Position numbers and translations under genes: made by a program. 64,000 nt of DNA from Lamellibrachia satsuma (taxonomy: Eukaryota; Annelida; Polychaeta; Sabellida; Siboglinidae): positions 1,534,768 through 1,598,767 of the forward strand of contig BSQZ01000074.1 in NCBI GenBank assembly GCA_033239005.1, read 5' to 3'. Shown piece after piece: positions 1 through 27,489 of this stretch (positions are counted from its first letter, which is position 1; every line of letters begins with the position of its first letter). Below the pieces are notes generated by a model. It was not told where the DNA came from. It saw only the letters and a list, made by a program, of their open reading frames with translations, and did not search any database.

Positions 1-11
1 TTGTCAATGCC

Positions 12-598
12 ACCTTGTTCGCAAAGAAGGCCACCCTGAATCCGACCGTGCAGATTGCCCACATCAAGGCTCTCGAGAAGAGCACGTTCAAGTATCCGAT
101 GCGATCCGTCGACTGTAAGGTGTACTCCCGCGGCGCTCGATCGCACACGCACGAGAACGTCTGGTGCTGTGCTGCATCGATAACGATGCGTACAACTGTG
201 CGTACGACAACAATCCGTTTCACGCCAAGAACAACGACATTAACTTCCTCGCAGTGTACGTGGAAGGACGACAGACACCCTCCAAATCTTTCCAGCCCAA
301 TTTCGAAGAAGACCTCTTCGTCGGGAGCTACACGAGTCTGTTCACCTCGACCGGCAAGATTTGGCAGGACGAGGGGAACGGTCTGACTCGCAGCGACTTC
401 TGGCACGGCTACACCTTCTTCGGTTTTGACCTGACCCCTGATCAGTGCGATGGTCCCTGCTTCCATCTGGTACAAAATGGTAACCTACGCATAGAGCTGC
501 ATTTCCGTAACGCGCTGCCGACCACCGTGAACGTCGTCGCCTACGCCGAATTCGTGCTGGAAATCGACAAGAACCGCAACGTCATCTACGACTACTGA
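12..598 (+). pseudogene. Maverick/Polinton major-capsid-like protein, C-terminal part, frameshifted
   Basis: The segment reads as the C-terminal half of the double-jelly-roll capsid protein carried by Maverick/Polinton elements (the family often labelled F54H12.2-like in animal genomes). An N-terminal stretch lies in one frame to about position 160 and continues in a second frame from 164 to the stop at 598. At the switch the reading frame is lost and about ten expected residues seem missing, so the copy is broken. Recognisable landmarks are the block around 'QPNFEEDLFVGSYTSLF', the 'GYTFFGFDLTPD' block and the ending 'EIDKNRNVIYDY'. The start lies outside the window. The protease relic begins one base after the stop, which fits a viral-type gene pair. 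Family assignment is by pattern recognition, not by a search; a domesticated role is unlikely given the frameshift. Confidence 0.72.
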
Positions 599-599
599 G

Positions 600-993
600 A
601 TGGACACTCCGCAGATCGACAGACTACTGGCGATGGACCCGCGCACCAGATCGATATTTCGCGGTGTCGTACCCAAAGACGGATTGTCTACGACGACTAT
701 GGACGTTGTCCTGCCTGCGGCCTTCGTGTGCAACACCGACGACGGTGACGAACCGGCCGAACATTGGATAGCGCTGTACCTAGACGCCGACGGACGCGGC
801 GATTACTTCTTCTCATACGGTCTACCTTCACGCTGCGTTCTGCACTTTCATGAACGAACATTGTTCCGAGTGGACTCATAATAGCAAGAGATGTCTGAGT
901 CCTCTTTCTAACGTTTGTGGACACTATTGCATAGCTTATGTTGTAACGGTTTTCCGACGAGAACTTTTATCAACCTGTTCGGCACCAATTTAG
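600..993 (+). pseudogene. Adenain-like cysteine protease of a Maverick/Polinton element, frameshifted
   Basis: Starting with the ATG just after the capsid stop, the ORF shows the adenovirus-protease pattern of Polinton PRO proteins: the catalytic-His block 'AEHWIALYLDADGRGDYF' followed by 'SYGLP'. The acidic residue normally placed just before SYG is Phe here ('YFFSYG'), so a catalytic position looks lost. The ORF then shifts frame near 820-850. In the other frame the second half of the domain is still visible to a stop at 991-993, including 'EWTHNSK' and the Cys block 'NVCGHYCI' at about 915-940. In the family the protease matures capsid proteins. Here the frameshift and the lost acid argue for a dead copy. 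No integrase, polymerase or ATPase of the element is visible downstream. Confidence 0.7.
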
Positions 994-1073
994 TAGCTAA
1001 CGATTGCCGCGTGTTTGATTGGCTTAAATAGTTGCGGCGAGGTAGACTGTACTATCGCACATCATACATCGAT

Positions 1074-1405
1074 TGAGCCTCTGGCGCGGTGGAGACACCC
1101 CTACGCTCGCGACCTCTGGCGTCTCATCATCATAATCACCCTCGAGCCTCTGGCGCGGTGGAGGCACCCCTAAGCTCGCGACCTCTGGCGTGATGGGAAA
1201 CATCCGTAAGTCGTCTCATCATCATCATCATCATCACCCTCGAGCCTCTGGCGCGGTGGAGACACCCCTAAGCTCGCGACCTCTGGCGTGATGGTAAACA
1301 TCCGTATGTCGTCTCATCATCATAATCAACCTCGAGCCTCTGGCGCGGTGGAGACACCCCTAAGCTCGCGACCTCTAGCGTGATGGGAAACATCCGTAAG
1401 TCGTC

Positions 1406-1436
<31 letters not shown>

Positions 1437-1440
1437 TCAT
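1074..1440 (+). repeat. Minisatellite, about 90-95 bp unit, about 4 copies, ending in (ATC)n
   Basis: The block beginning 'GCCTCTGGCGCGGTGGAG' recurs near 1076, 1146, 1235 and 1336. Each unit ends in a short run of TCA/ATC triplets that varies in length, and the last unit passes into an ATC microsatellite to 1440. The array directly follows the Polinton relic. Confidence 0.85.
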
Positions 1441-3390
1441 AGTTGTAGTCTTAGCGATATTACGCTACCTTCGTTGTATCGTCATGCCAATCGTGTCGTT
1501 CGATAAAATACGTGTGCACTCGTACGACATCGTGTTGTGTTCGTTTCTCGTTTCCTCGTTAGCCTCTTCGAACCCTATTAACGACCCTGTTAATGACCAC
1601 TGCTGCTGCTGTCGCTGCTGTTAACAGACCCTTCGTTCCCTCCCGAAACCCCTCTCCGGCAATCGTATCACCCAGGAAAATGCCTCTTGGTGACCGCATC
1701 ACCCAGGTTCACCTGAAACCTGCATGTTCTTTTAGGGTTAGGGTCAGGGTTCACTACAGACGACAGAATTAGGGTTAACCCTAACCCTGATCCTAACTGG
1801 CAATCGCATTAACGCAAAGGTCTTTGATATTGAACTTGACCCGCAGCGCCGTCTGGCAATCGTATCAGCGCAAAACAATATGGCAGCAAAACAAGATGGC
1901 AGTCTCCATAGAGCGGTCACCAACAGTATAATCGCAAACGGTTGAGCGATAATAGGGGATTATACCGTGGCGCCCCTGGCGGCAATAAGCGCACGACCAA
2001 ACAGAACGCTCCATTTCAAATTTCGACCAATCAGAATGAACCAAATCTGCTCCACATTTTTGAGGGTTCAGATGCCCCCGTATACTACTGAAACATCCAA
2101 GATATCCGAGAAAGCTTAATCATGATTGGTTTGAAATTATTCGTTCGTTCAATGCCGCGTGGCGATATAGTGAAACAGTGATTCGATGTTCAGCGCGTTT
2201 TGATTGGCTTGACTGGCGACCGAACGGCTAATCAGCGATCGCGAGATATTTGAGGTAGCTTGTCGAGCACATTTTCTGGGCACGGACCACAGTCACTTTT
2301 CCCATAGACGACCATTATAACATTCTTGCGCCTACATTGAACATTTATCGTTAAACAATTTTTTTTAATTCACAGAAAATGAGAGACCCACTAAGACACC
2401 TGGTGTGTAAAATTCGTGAAAATGACATATCTCATTTTCGCACAAATTGCTTCAACGCATGATGCCCCTGCATTTCTGCCATGAAATTCCCCGGTTTCCA
2501 AAATATGAGTACATCCTGCCTAAAAGTCGCCTTAGTTGAGCACGCTACAAAAGGAAAAAACACATGCCGAGAAAGTTGCGTTACGGCGCTTGAATTATTC
2601 ATTGGGGTCGGCATTAACAACTCCTACGAGTACTACTACGTCTTCTGCCAGCGTCAATGAACATATTACGAAGCCGGGGACGCCATCGGCCTGCAAACGG
2701 TTGACGCCACTGGCTGACAGAACGGCGCATTCCGAGGTAGGTTTGTTTACGCAAATTTGATTTGAAAATAATGTTAAATGATTTTTAATATGTTTGTGCT
2801 TTGTCAATGATTTGATACGATTGTGTTACTGTCTGTTTGGGTTGGGAAATGAGACATTTTCACACTGGAGGCAGTTGCCCGGTAGTCTCCGGGTTGGGGA
2901 TATATTGATGACCAGTTTGGTCCCTCGCTGGGCGGGCAGCCCAATGCTGCGGAAGCTATGCTCAATTTTTTAAGTTCCAAATTGAAATTAAAACATCTTT
3001 ATGTGATCTGTTAATACTATGCCTGATTTTAACACTAAATTGCACACAATTTGTCATCATCACGATTATTGTTCGTTGTTGGGTGTCATTTATATATTTA
3101 TTTTCTGTACTCACTTAAAACATGTCTCATTATGTTTTTATCTCTTTCTTTAGCTGTTCATAATATGTGTAGTTATTGTCAATACAGTCACATTTATAAT
3201 ACTCTCGGATGTGATTTTGGTTATCGGCCACAGATATAAGTATCAACTGCTCTTTAAAATGTCAGTTCTGCTTCATAATTTTACCTTGTTTACGGTATTC
3301 TGATGTTAATTTTTGAGGTTACTCAGTTTATGTCTTAACTAATTGTAATTAACTAAGATACATCTTAATAATACATATTTTTCTTCTAGG
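1441..3390. other. Non-coding, no gene recognised
   Basis: Apart from the telomere-like patch and three loose copies of a 'GGCAATCG' motif (about 1659, 1798 and 1853), nothing is recognised. Short ORFs near 2430-2760 have no family features. The sequence from about 2300 to the acceptor-like TCTTCTAG at 3390 may include 5' parts or an intron of the hAT-like element that follows. Confidence 0.5.
1731..1797. repeat. Interstitial telomere-like repeats in inverted arrangement
   Basis: A short run of TTAGGG-type units (with TCAGGG variants) is followed, after a 20-odd base spacer, by 'TTAGGGTTAACCCTAACCC', so the G-strand and C-strand forms face each other. It is too short and degenerate to be a chromosome end. 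Confidence 0.7.
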
Positions 3391-5262
3391 CTATTGTACT
3401 GGGCTTTGTGGCTGAACACTGCTTGCCCTTGTCCATGGCATCTGTCATCGTGGACACTGCAAAGGAACTTGCCAAAGACCCCATGTCCCTCAACCATTTG
3501 AATTTGGACAGGACTACATCTTCCTACAAGATGAGGTTTGGACTCGGCAAAACATTTCAAGATGAAATCCTCAACGCACTCAGAACTACCCCATGTTCTC
3601 TAAACATTGATGAAATTACAAGCCACAGCAACAAACGGGTTCTTGTAATTCTTGCAAGTTACTACTCTCATCAGAGGAAGGGTGTTGGCGCTGACCACCT
3701 TCACTGGAGGTGATCAAGGTTGACTCTCTAAGTCTCTTTGAGGAACTTGACACATTTTTCATGAAACATGGCATTCCTAGGGCTAATCTTGTTTCCATAT
3801 TAATAGATTCATGCAATGTCGTGAGAGGAAGCAAGAGTGGTGTGGAAACAAGTATTCGAATTTCAAAAGCTCCTCAGTTGCTGGATGTTGACGGCGACTC
3901 TTGTCATCACATGCACAATGCATGCAAACAGTTTTGCAAACCATTTGAAAATTGCACTGAGCATTTGCAATCTGACATCCACAATGATGTCAAGTGGTCT
4001 CCACATCTTCGGCTGTATTTGGAAGAAATCTGCTCCATCCTGGGTATTAAATTTACGATGCCAGAGCGCTTTCTCAACCACCGATGGCTCTCATGTTATG
4101 ATGCATGTAGCAGCAACATGGCAATGATGGATGCATTTCACATATTCTATTACAGCTTCCTTGAACTTGAAGATAAGATCTTCTTCGAGGAACCTGCAAA
4201 AAATATTTTGGATGACAGAAATGTTTCTCCGCAAGGTGTTCAGAGAGTGAAACAAATATGGAAAGAATTGGGCCCAAAGAAATTGATGGAGGATGGCAAA
4301 AGAAGGAAAACTCGCATTGCGGAGAAGGTTGTTGTTCAAACGAAGAAGACCATGCTAACAGTGAACTTCTTCATTGCTGTTCTTCCCATCATGAAAGCAT
4401 ATGTATGCCTCTTTCAGTCTCGTGAACTTCTTATTCATCTGCTTCATGACAAGCAGGAACAAGTCTTCAAAGACTTCATTGCGTGTTTTGTGAAGTAAGA
4501 GAATCTGGTTCACAAGACTGCAAAGCAGTTGAAGTTGCTCAACCTAGACAGCGACGAAGGCCAGTTTCTAAATTCCAAAGACATGTTTGTTGGTCGAGCA
4601 ACCAGACAGATCATCAGCATCAGTCACAAATGTGACAAAACTGTCTTGAAGTTTTTACAGAAAGCATAAGCTGTATATGGCATGTGTGCTAAATACATGC
4701 AGAAGAAATTGCCTCTCTTGACAACCAGTTGCTGAGAATTCTGTCGTCCATTGATCCTCGAGCCAGGGGACACAATAAGACATCAAAGGCAACGACAGCG
4801 CTTGGGGGATATGTCAAACCGTTTCTCTCTGAAGAACAACAAAACAGTTTGTCTCTGGAAGTTCTGAGGTACCAGGTGGATGGGACTCTGAAAAACTTTG
4901 AAGAAGGGGACAGAATTGAACGCTGGTGGGGTACTTTCGTCGACAAGGACAAGTATCCTGCTATTTTAAGAATGGTCACAGTTTGCCTCAGCTGCTTCCA
5001 TGGGCCAATGGTGGAATCATCATTTAACCTAATGGGCGACATCATTGACATCCGCTCAACAAGAATGAACATTGCTACCTTCAGTGCAATGCAAACCGTA
5101 AAACATTGCCTGAATTCTAGAAAAATGACAGCTCTGGAGTATTTCAGTAAAGGAGATGTCAAACATGACAAGGTTGATGGCTATCTATGCAGAAATTTCA
5201 AAACTGCTGCTGCTGCATATGCAGAAAAAAAGAAACAAAAGAAGCAACAGAAAGAAGAATAA
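3391..5262 (+). pseudogene. hAT-superfamily-like transposase, broken
   Basis: Three successive reading blocks form one transposase-like protein. Block 1 (3391-3713) begins after an acceptor-like TCTTCTAG and holds 'LRTTPCSLNIDEITSHSN', with the first RNase-H-fold acid. Block 2 (3710-4498, shifted frame) holds 'NLVSILIDSCNVVRGSKSG', 'DGDSCHHMHNACKQFC' and 'ERFLNHRWLSCYDA', typical of the RNase-H-like core with its inserted helical region. Block 3 (4729-5262, another frame) holds the C-terminal dimerisation-like segment 'GPMVESSFNLMGDIIDIRS' and a Lys/Gln-rich tail. In-frame stops at 4496-4498 and near 4666, and frame changes near 3710 and 4715, make it inactive. No N-terminal BED or other zinc finger and no terminal inverted repeats were found. 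It sits upstream of, or inside an intron of, the class-B propeller gene. Confidence 0.7.
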
Positions 5263-6027
5263 CTTACATGTGTGCACTTACAGCAAGAGAGAGTAGAGAG
5301 CAGAGCCCAGCAGAAGTGGTGCCAGGAAAAGGCAGCCAAGGTGGCATGACTGGCCTACCAAAAAGCACAGAAAAGCAAGGCTACTGAGCGACTAATGCAT
5401 ATGGCTGCTAAGCACAAGAAGACAGTGTAATTGTAAAACATCTTGACTCAAATTAATCTTATTCAGACAATTTGAATATGGACTGTGACATTCTTTCATA
5501 CACAGTACATAATCTCTGTGACCGTTTATAATAAGACTAGTTTTTGAATGTAAGAACTTGTTACCTCTCAAAGTGAGACATTGGCAGAGAGATCATTGTA
5601 TAAAGAAGATTAAGGTTGAGAGACAGTGTGAAGAGAAATGTGGAAGAAGCAGTTGTGAAGAACAAAGTTACAGAAAATGCCAATAAGAGTATGAAAAAGA
5701 GTGCATGTCATGCCACTAATCTACATGGTATTAAGGGGAAGAGAAAGAAAGGTTTGGCTAACTGAGTTTTAATTTTGGAAGTTTTGTAGTGATAATGATA
5801 ATGCATGCATTTAGTTTGTAATTTACATAATTATAAAATTAGAATGATTTAGAAATAATATGATTCTTTGAATTATGGGCCAACTTACTGACCATAACAT
5901 GCTCAAATTTCAGTGGCTTTGAGCTATGATGGCATCAGGTATAAAACTGCAACCATATATTTTCAGGAATGTATATGAAAATGTCCGACCTTGTCATTTG
6001 GGATCTAGATGTATTGTGTGTCTGTAG
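5263..6027. other. Non-coding gap with a Lys-rich remnant
   Basis: About 5609-5765 stays open in one frame and encodes a basic, Lys-rich stretch ending 'GIKGKRKKGLAN' before a TGA. It could be a leftover tail of the neighbouring transposon. The rest is AT-rich and holds nothing recognised; it ends at the acceptor TCTGTAG (6027). Confidence 0.4.
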
Positions 6028-22155
<16,128 letters not shown>

Positions 22156-22281
22156 TTTGAGACGACAAATACATACAATTTATTATCGTTTCCCAAAAAC
22201 TGATTGAGCTACTTCAGTACGAGTTCAGTAATGAGGCTCTGGTGATGAACCTCTGCTGCAACGAATCGTGGTGAGACTAGG

Positions 22282-23010
22282 TGAAATAACAACTGGACAC
22301 GCTGCAACAAACAAGGAGAAAAATGACATTGTGACAGTCACAGAGATTCACAGGAACACTTGTGATGGCCTTGCTGGCTGTGTGAACAATAACAACTGGA
22401 CACATTGTAACAAACACGGAGAACAATGACACTGTGACAGTCACAGAGATTCACTGGAACACTTGTGATGGCATTGATGGCTGTGTGAACAATAACAATT
22501 GGACACGCTGCAACAAACAAGGACACAATGACATTGTGACAGTCACAGAGATTCACAGGAACCCTTGTGAAGGCCTTGATGGCTGTGTGAACAAAAACAA
22601 CTGGACACGCTGCAACAAACAAGGAGAACAATGACATTGTGACAGTCACAGCGATTCACAGGAACACTTGTGATGGCCTTGATGGCTGTGTGAACAATGA
22701 CAACTGGACACGCTGCAACAAACAAGGAGAACAATGACACTGTGACAGTCACAAAGATTCACATGAACACTTGTGATAGCCTTGATGGCTGTGTGAACTA
22801 TAACAACAGGACACGTTGCAACAAACAAGAAGAACAATGACATCGTGACAGTCACAGAGATTCACAGGAACACTTGTGATGGCTTTGCTGGCTGTGTGAA
22901 CAATAACAACTGGACACGTTGCAACAAACAAGGAGAACAATGACACTGTGACAGTCACATAGATTCACATGAACACTTATGATGGCCTTGATGGTTGTGT
23001 GAACATTGTG
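22282..23010 (+). repeat. Minisatellite, 103-bp unit, 7 copies
   Basis: Repeated core 'ACTGGACACGCTGCAACAAA'. Each unit also carries the palindrome TGTGACAGTCACA. It is downstream of the propeller gene, possibly in its 3' UTR. The roughly 69-residue minus-strand ORFs here are by-products. Confidence 0.93.
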
Positions 23011-23316
23011 ATAGTCACTCTGTGTGAATATTGTGATAATCACTCTGTGTGAACGGTATCGTGTTATTTTTTATCAGTAAACAAGGACATTCTGTCAGCC
23101 AGTAGATTAAGTTATTGGTTCCAGTAGTTGTGCCTGTGAAGCTCAGTAGGTGAATGCAATACAAACTAACTGTACGAGTTGATCACCAGAGCAATAAGTG
23201 GGTTGATGCCTAAATATATTGCTACTAAACTCAGCACATGGACGAATGTTTCAGTGATTGTAGGCACGCACGTCGTGGCCATGCAGGCATATACATATTT
23301 AAATATACATAACTTA

Positions 23317-23397
<81 letters not shown>

Positions 23398-23617
23398 ATG
23401 TATATATTATGTTCGATTCTCATGAAATGTCAGCAATTTTTTCATATATGAATTTATTCAATATTGGTTTTTTTCTTGATAACTTTACCACATAATATAT
23501 ACATAACAATTATTAAAGTTCCCAAAGAAAATGTATCAATGGTTTCAAGGAAAAGCCTATATGTGTGAGGTCGTCGAAGCTTAACCATATTTGTTCACAA
23601 TCAAGTACAAATCCATT

Positions 23618-23665
<48 letters not shown>

Positions 23666-24700
23666 GGATTTCACTTTTTATTTGTGACAAATTATGTTGA
23701 GAGCATTTTAGGAACACATTGCCAGTCCAGTTAAAGTTGAGTGGTCCATTTGGACTTTTTGTTGTCGCATTAAAAATTTTACCCCTTTTTTAGACCAGTA
23801 TTTTGTTAAAGTACAGATTGTGTCAAAACTTAGTACTTGGATACAGGGATATCTCACTACCTGTGAATCATGATTAAGATGAAACTGCATCTGTAATGTA
23901 TAAATTTTAAAATAATGTACACACTGGTCTCAATCATGAATATTAAAATGTCACGACCATTTGTATCATGAATGTGTACTTGATGCATGTCTAGAACAAA
24001 ATGCAAAAAAAATGTATTGATTACTCAAATTTCCATTACAAAGTAGAGCAGAATTGTCTGTTTTTTTCACTAATTGTGGTCAACACATCACATTCAATTT
24101 TATATACGTAGATATGAGTCGTTGGATTCATAAATTATCATATATCTATGGCAGAGTGAATGAATGCCATTCCTGACACTAGGATTATATTGATGCCATT
24201 AGGTATTTCTGACGTAATGTAATACCACTTTTAAATCACTCTTAAAGATCGTTGTGACCGTAATATATTATAGTGTTCTTGACGCATGGATTTGTACTTG
24301 ACACGTGGATTTTTACTTCATGTTTTATTTTTGTTGTATAAAAATACTGTAATAAATGTTGATATAATTTGCAATACTTCTATTGTAGCCTAGTAGGTTC
24401 CCCACAGACTAATCTGAAACAAATTCAAGTTTTGTTTTAGAAAGGTAAACAAATTGCTGTTTGAAGCAGTGTGTACTTCATAACGCACACCAGTGCACTA
24501 TTCCCTGTATAATAGCACCATTGAATGATTTGCATAACATGAATAATTGAATGTGAACGTGAATGTCCCAGTTTCGATATTGATGAACGTCGAGTAAGAA
24601 TCCACCAAACGCTATTTTCAGCACAGTGAAGTTAATGCTGCTGTTACATCCTAGTCCAGACAGACCGATAGACTGCTACGAAGCCCTCAATATAATGAAT
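23011..24700. other. Non-coding with TA arrays
   Basis: (TA)n at 23323-23379 runs into (TG)n. A second TA array at 23620-23661 is flanked by near-perfect inverted arms (AAATCCATTAT / ATAATGGATTT, 23609-23672). No gene is recognised. Confidence 0.75.
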
Positions 24701-25510
24701 AATAAACACTAAATTAGTTCTGGTTGTTATTGTTAAGCATTAGTTGTGGGGTTGCACTTAAATTCCTGCCACATCTCACCCAGTCAAAACATGATAAACG
24801 CCGATATGGGCAACATTTCCGAATGGGTGAAATTTCATATTTGAAATCTGCAATAAATTATACGATGTCGGCTACAATTTGCTTTAAGATATTTCAATAT
24901 CAAGCATACAAGTTTCCATTTACACTACGAGGATGAAAGACAATATTTTTTCCTAAAAAACGCATTTTCCGCGTTTTACCCTCACAATCTTCACATATAT
25001 TCTAATGCATACACTTCTTTTGAAATCAGACAGAACTATTTAAGCACATAAAATACCTTTTTAGATAGTGTGTACCACAAAACAAATACGTAAAAATTGC
25101 CAATATTTAGTGAGAGTGGCGCCACGTTGTGGAAAGCGGATCAACCAACGTTTCGACGAGAAAAGTATATTAAAAAGTTTGCATTACAACAAAAGGTTGT
25201 GTTGAACTTATAACATATAATACGATTGCTTTTCAAAGCCGCAATCATCAGGTGAACGAAGTAAGGAAATCAATAGTATATGACATCTAGATGTGATGCC
25301 TACCGTTTAAATACAAAAAAGACTTTTAATTTTAAATAAATCCACACTGCTAACATATAATAAATACACCTTAATTCATATAGTTTGTCAATATATGGTT
25401 TCAAGAATTCCCAAACAAAACACTGCATATTAACGCGTATTAAACACATAAATGCAAACATTTCTTTCGATTCACCGACACTATAAATAAAAGAAAACAT
25501 TGCAATGCAA
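24701..25510. other. Non-coding, nothing recognised
   Basis: AT-rich. Short ORFs have no family features. A GTGGCGCCAC palindrome lies near 25117. Confidence 0.5.
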
Positions 25511-25610
25511 ATATTGTATAGGTTTCGTTGACTTACACTACAAACAATTGTTGACATCAAATATTGTATAGGTTTCGTTGACTTACACTACAAACAATTG
25601 TTGTCATCAA
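25511..25610 (+). repeat. 50-bp tandem duplication
   Basis: Two adjacent copies beginning 'ATATTGTATAGGTTTCGTTG' differ at one base (GACATC / GTCATC), so the event is recent. Confidence 0.95.
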
Positions 25611-25650
25611 CCCATTATTGAACCCGGTGATATTGTAAAGTTCGCAAACG

Positions 25651-25770
25651 AGGGGGAAATGGAGAGGGGGAGGTGGAGGGGAGAAAAAAGGGAAGGGGAG
25701 GTGAGGGAGAGAGAGAGAGGGAAGGGGAGTGGGAGGGGGATAGGAGGGGGACGGCAGGGGTGGGATATGG
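25651..25770 (+). repeat. Polypurine, G-run-rich tract
   Basis: About 120 bases almost free of pyrimidines on the plus strand with many runs of 4-5 G. The Pro/Ser-rich minus-strand ORFs are compositional artefacts. Confidence 0.85.
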
Positions 25771-26024
25771 GGGCAATATACCCCTGGCCTGGGGTGTAAA
25801 CAAAAACTACCGATGTAGGGGTAAGAATAGTGGCACCACGTAGCTGACAATGGACTAACTAACACTTTGACGTGAAGCCCGAAAACAATGAGCTGAATGT
25901 GTTATTTGGTCCATCGGGTTAATAATAACATCAAGTGCTCTTGCTTAGTTAAATGGTCTTTCTGAGATGCTTTTGTCTGCCTAAGCATGTATACGTTCTT
26001 AATTTCCACGAATAAATAATTAGC

Positions 26025-26335
26025 TTATTACGATGTCATCCGGGCATTTTGGTAGTTCATAAAATAAAAGTGCACTTTTATCAGTTGACACGATGCAGTT
26101 CGAATTAACGTTAAACTTTGATTATATTGACACAACTGTCAGACTGAAAAAGTTAATTCGGGCTAAACAATGTTTAATGTAGAATCTCGATAACGACGCT
26201 GATTGGCTGCAGGTGCTTCACGGGAACGTCTACACAGAGTGGGGTGGTGACAGTGGGTAACAATGAGACCACTCCTTCGGGGCCAGACTCTCTTCTCCGC
26301 GAGTTCACGAAGGCGAGCGAGGTTCGGATAAGCGA
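26025..26335 (+). repeat. Dispersed repeat, copy 1
   Basis: It aligns with 57757-58075 in the same orientation. Shared blocks include 'ACTTTTATCAGTTGA', 'GATGCA.TTCGAATTAA', 'GGGAACG.CTACACA', 'GTAACAATGAGACCAC' (GTAGC in copy 2) and 'CAAGGCGAGCGA' (GAAGG here). Element class unknown. Confidence 0.85.
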
Positions 26336-26555
26336 TTTCCCAACCGCCTCGAGGCAAACAGCTCTTCCAATTATGACAGAACCGGATATTTGCACATAAT
26401 AATGGCAAGGATTAGGGAACTCTCTTTTCTAACTCATTAGTTATTAGTAACATTTCTTAATCGTATACAATCATTACAATGCGTATGAAACAATTGTATA
26501 CTTGACTTATATTAAAACAATTAACTCAATAAAATAAAGCAGAATATATACCTAC

Positions 26556-26644
26556 CTGTACATTCCATACAATGCCACCGCCAGCGTCCGCACAGCTGCA
26601 GCTCGCCTTGCACGTATGGTCGTCCACCAGACGGCCACCAATGT
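26556..26644 (-). CDS. Possible isolated coding exon, Cys-rich
   Basis: On the minus strand an acceptor-like TTTTCTGGACAG precedes 89 nt encoding 'IGGRLVDDHTCKASCSCADA' and GGGIVWNVQ, followed by the donor CAG|GTAGGT. Splice signals are good and the sequence is GC-rich compared with its surroundings. No partner exon was identified and the domain is not recognised. Confidence 0.3.
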
Positions 26645-27300
26645 CTGTCCAGAAAACGTCAATAACTTAACAAACAAAACTAAATCAACGGAACTAAAAT
26701 ATGTCGCCAACATGACGTGGATACGTTTGCTCAGGTCTGTATAATGCGTCTAGTGCTGTAGAGTAGTTTGTGCCCATGTGCTTCATACTCTCGCCTACAG
26801 CTGCAGATGTCATGAAGCTCCCGTGAGTGAAAAGGGAGTCGAGTGCGTACGTTTTCCCCTGCTGGTACATAGATGTCCATATACAAGACGCTAACACAAC
26901 ATCCTAGTGCTACACCATGGATACTGGACACCCTGTGGCCCCAGGGTAACCCGCTGGGGATATAAGAGCAGACAGGAGTCCCACAAGTGCAGTGTGCACA
27001 GCCCACCGACGTGTTGACACGTCCCGACGCTCACAAATCCAGCTCCCAGTTATGGGCAAATAGTACTGGATATATCACAATCACCAGCATTGGTAAGCAA
27101 GTGGTCACTGTGAATATAATCCGTTGTAGCGGGACAGCCAGGCCAGCCCTGTTGAATGATAGTTCAAGCATTGCTACAAGAAAATTATATCGTGTCCGCC
27201 GCGCCGTTTCCCTTGGCTGTAGCTTTAGAGAGGTGAAGTGAATGGTCAGACTGGCAGCGAGCCACACGTGAAGCCTAACAGTCTAAGTGGGAAATAAATC
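26645..27300. other. No gene recognised; TATA-like box
   Basis: GGGATATAAGAG at about 26957 looks like a TATA box. The open frames on both strands over 26.7-27.3 kb lack recognisable domains. Confidence 0.35.
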
Positions 27301-27427
27301 CAGGCAATGGAGATGATTCACAAAAGGAGACTGGGGGTGTTGGGCATTCAAGAGACCAGGTGGAAAGGAGACAAGACAAGGAGGTGTGTGGGCGGTGCAA
27401 GCTGCCGCATGCAGCAGGAGGTGGAAT
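27301..27427 (+). mobile_element. Non-LTR endonuclease fragment
   Basis: One open stretch encodes 'HKRRLGVLGIQETRWKGDKT', the N-terminal APE-endonuclease motif (QETRWKG with the catalytic Glu) of non-LTR retrotransposons. It is cut off within 130 bases by the following array. Confidence 0.7.
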
Positions 27428-27489
27428 AAATAACTGAGTTGCCATCATTACATCAGAAGTGATCAGTTGACAATATATGTTACCCGGAA

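Noticed and set aside
1731..1797. Chromosome end
   Set aside because: Short, inverted and followed by tens of kilobases of sequence; interstitial.
22338..23043. Series of about 69-residue minus-strand ORFs with hydrophobic stretches
   Set aside because: One per 103-bp unit; ORF length follows the period, with no start or family evidence.
26731..27241. 91-residue minus and 84-residue plus ORFs
   Set aside because: No domain and no consistent start; the plus ORF lacks an ATG at its beginning.
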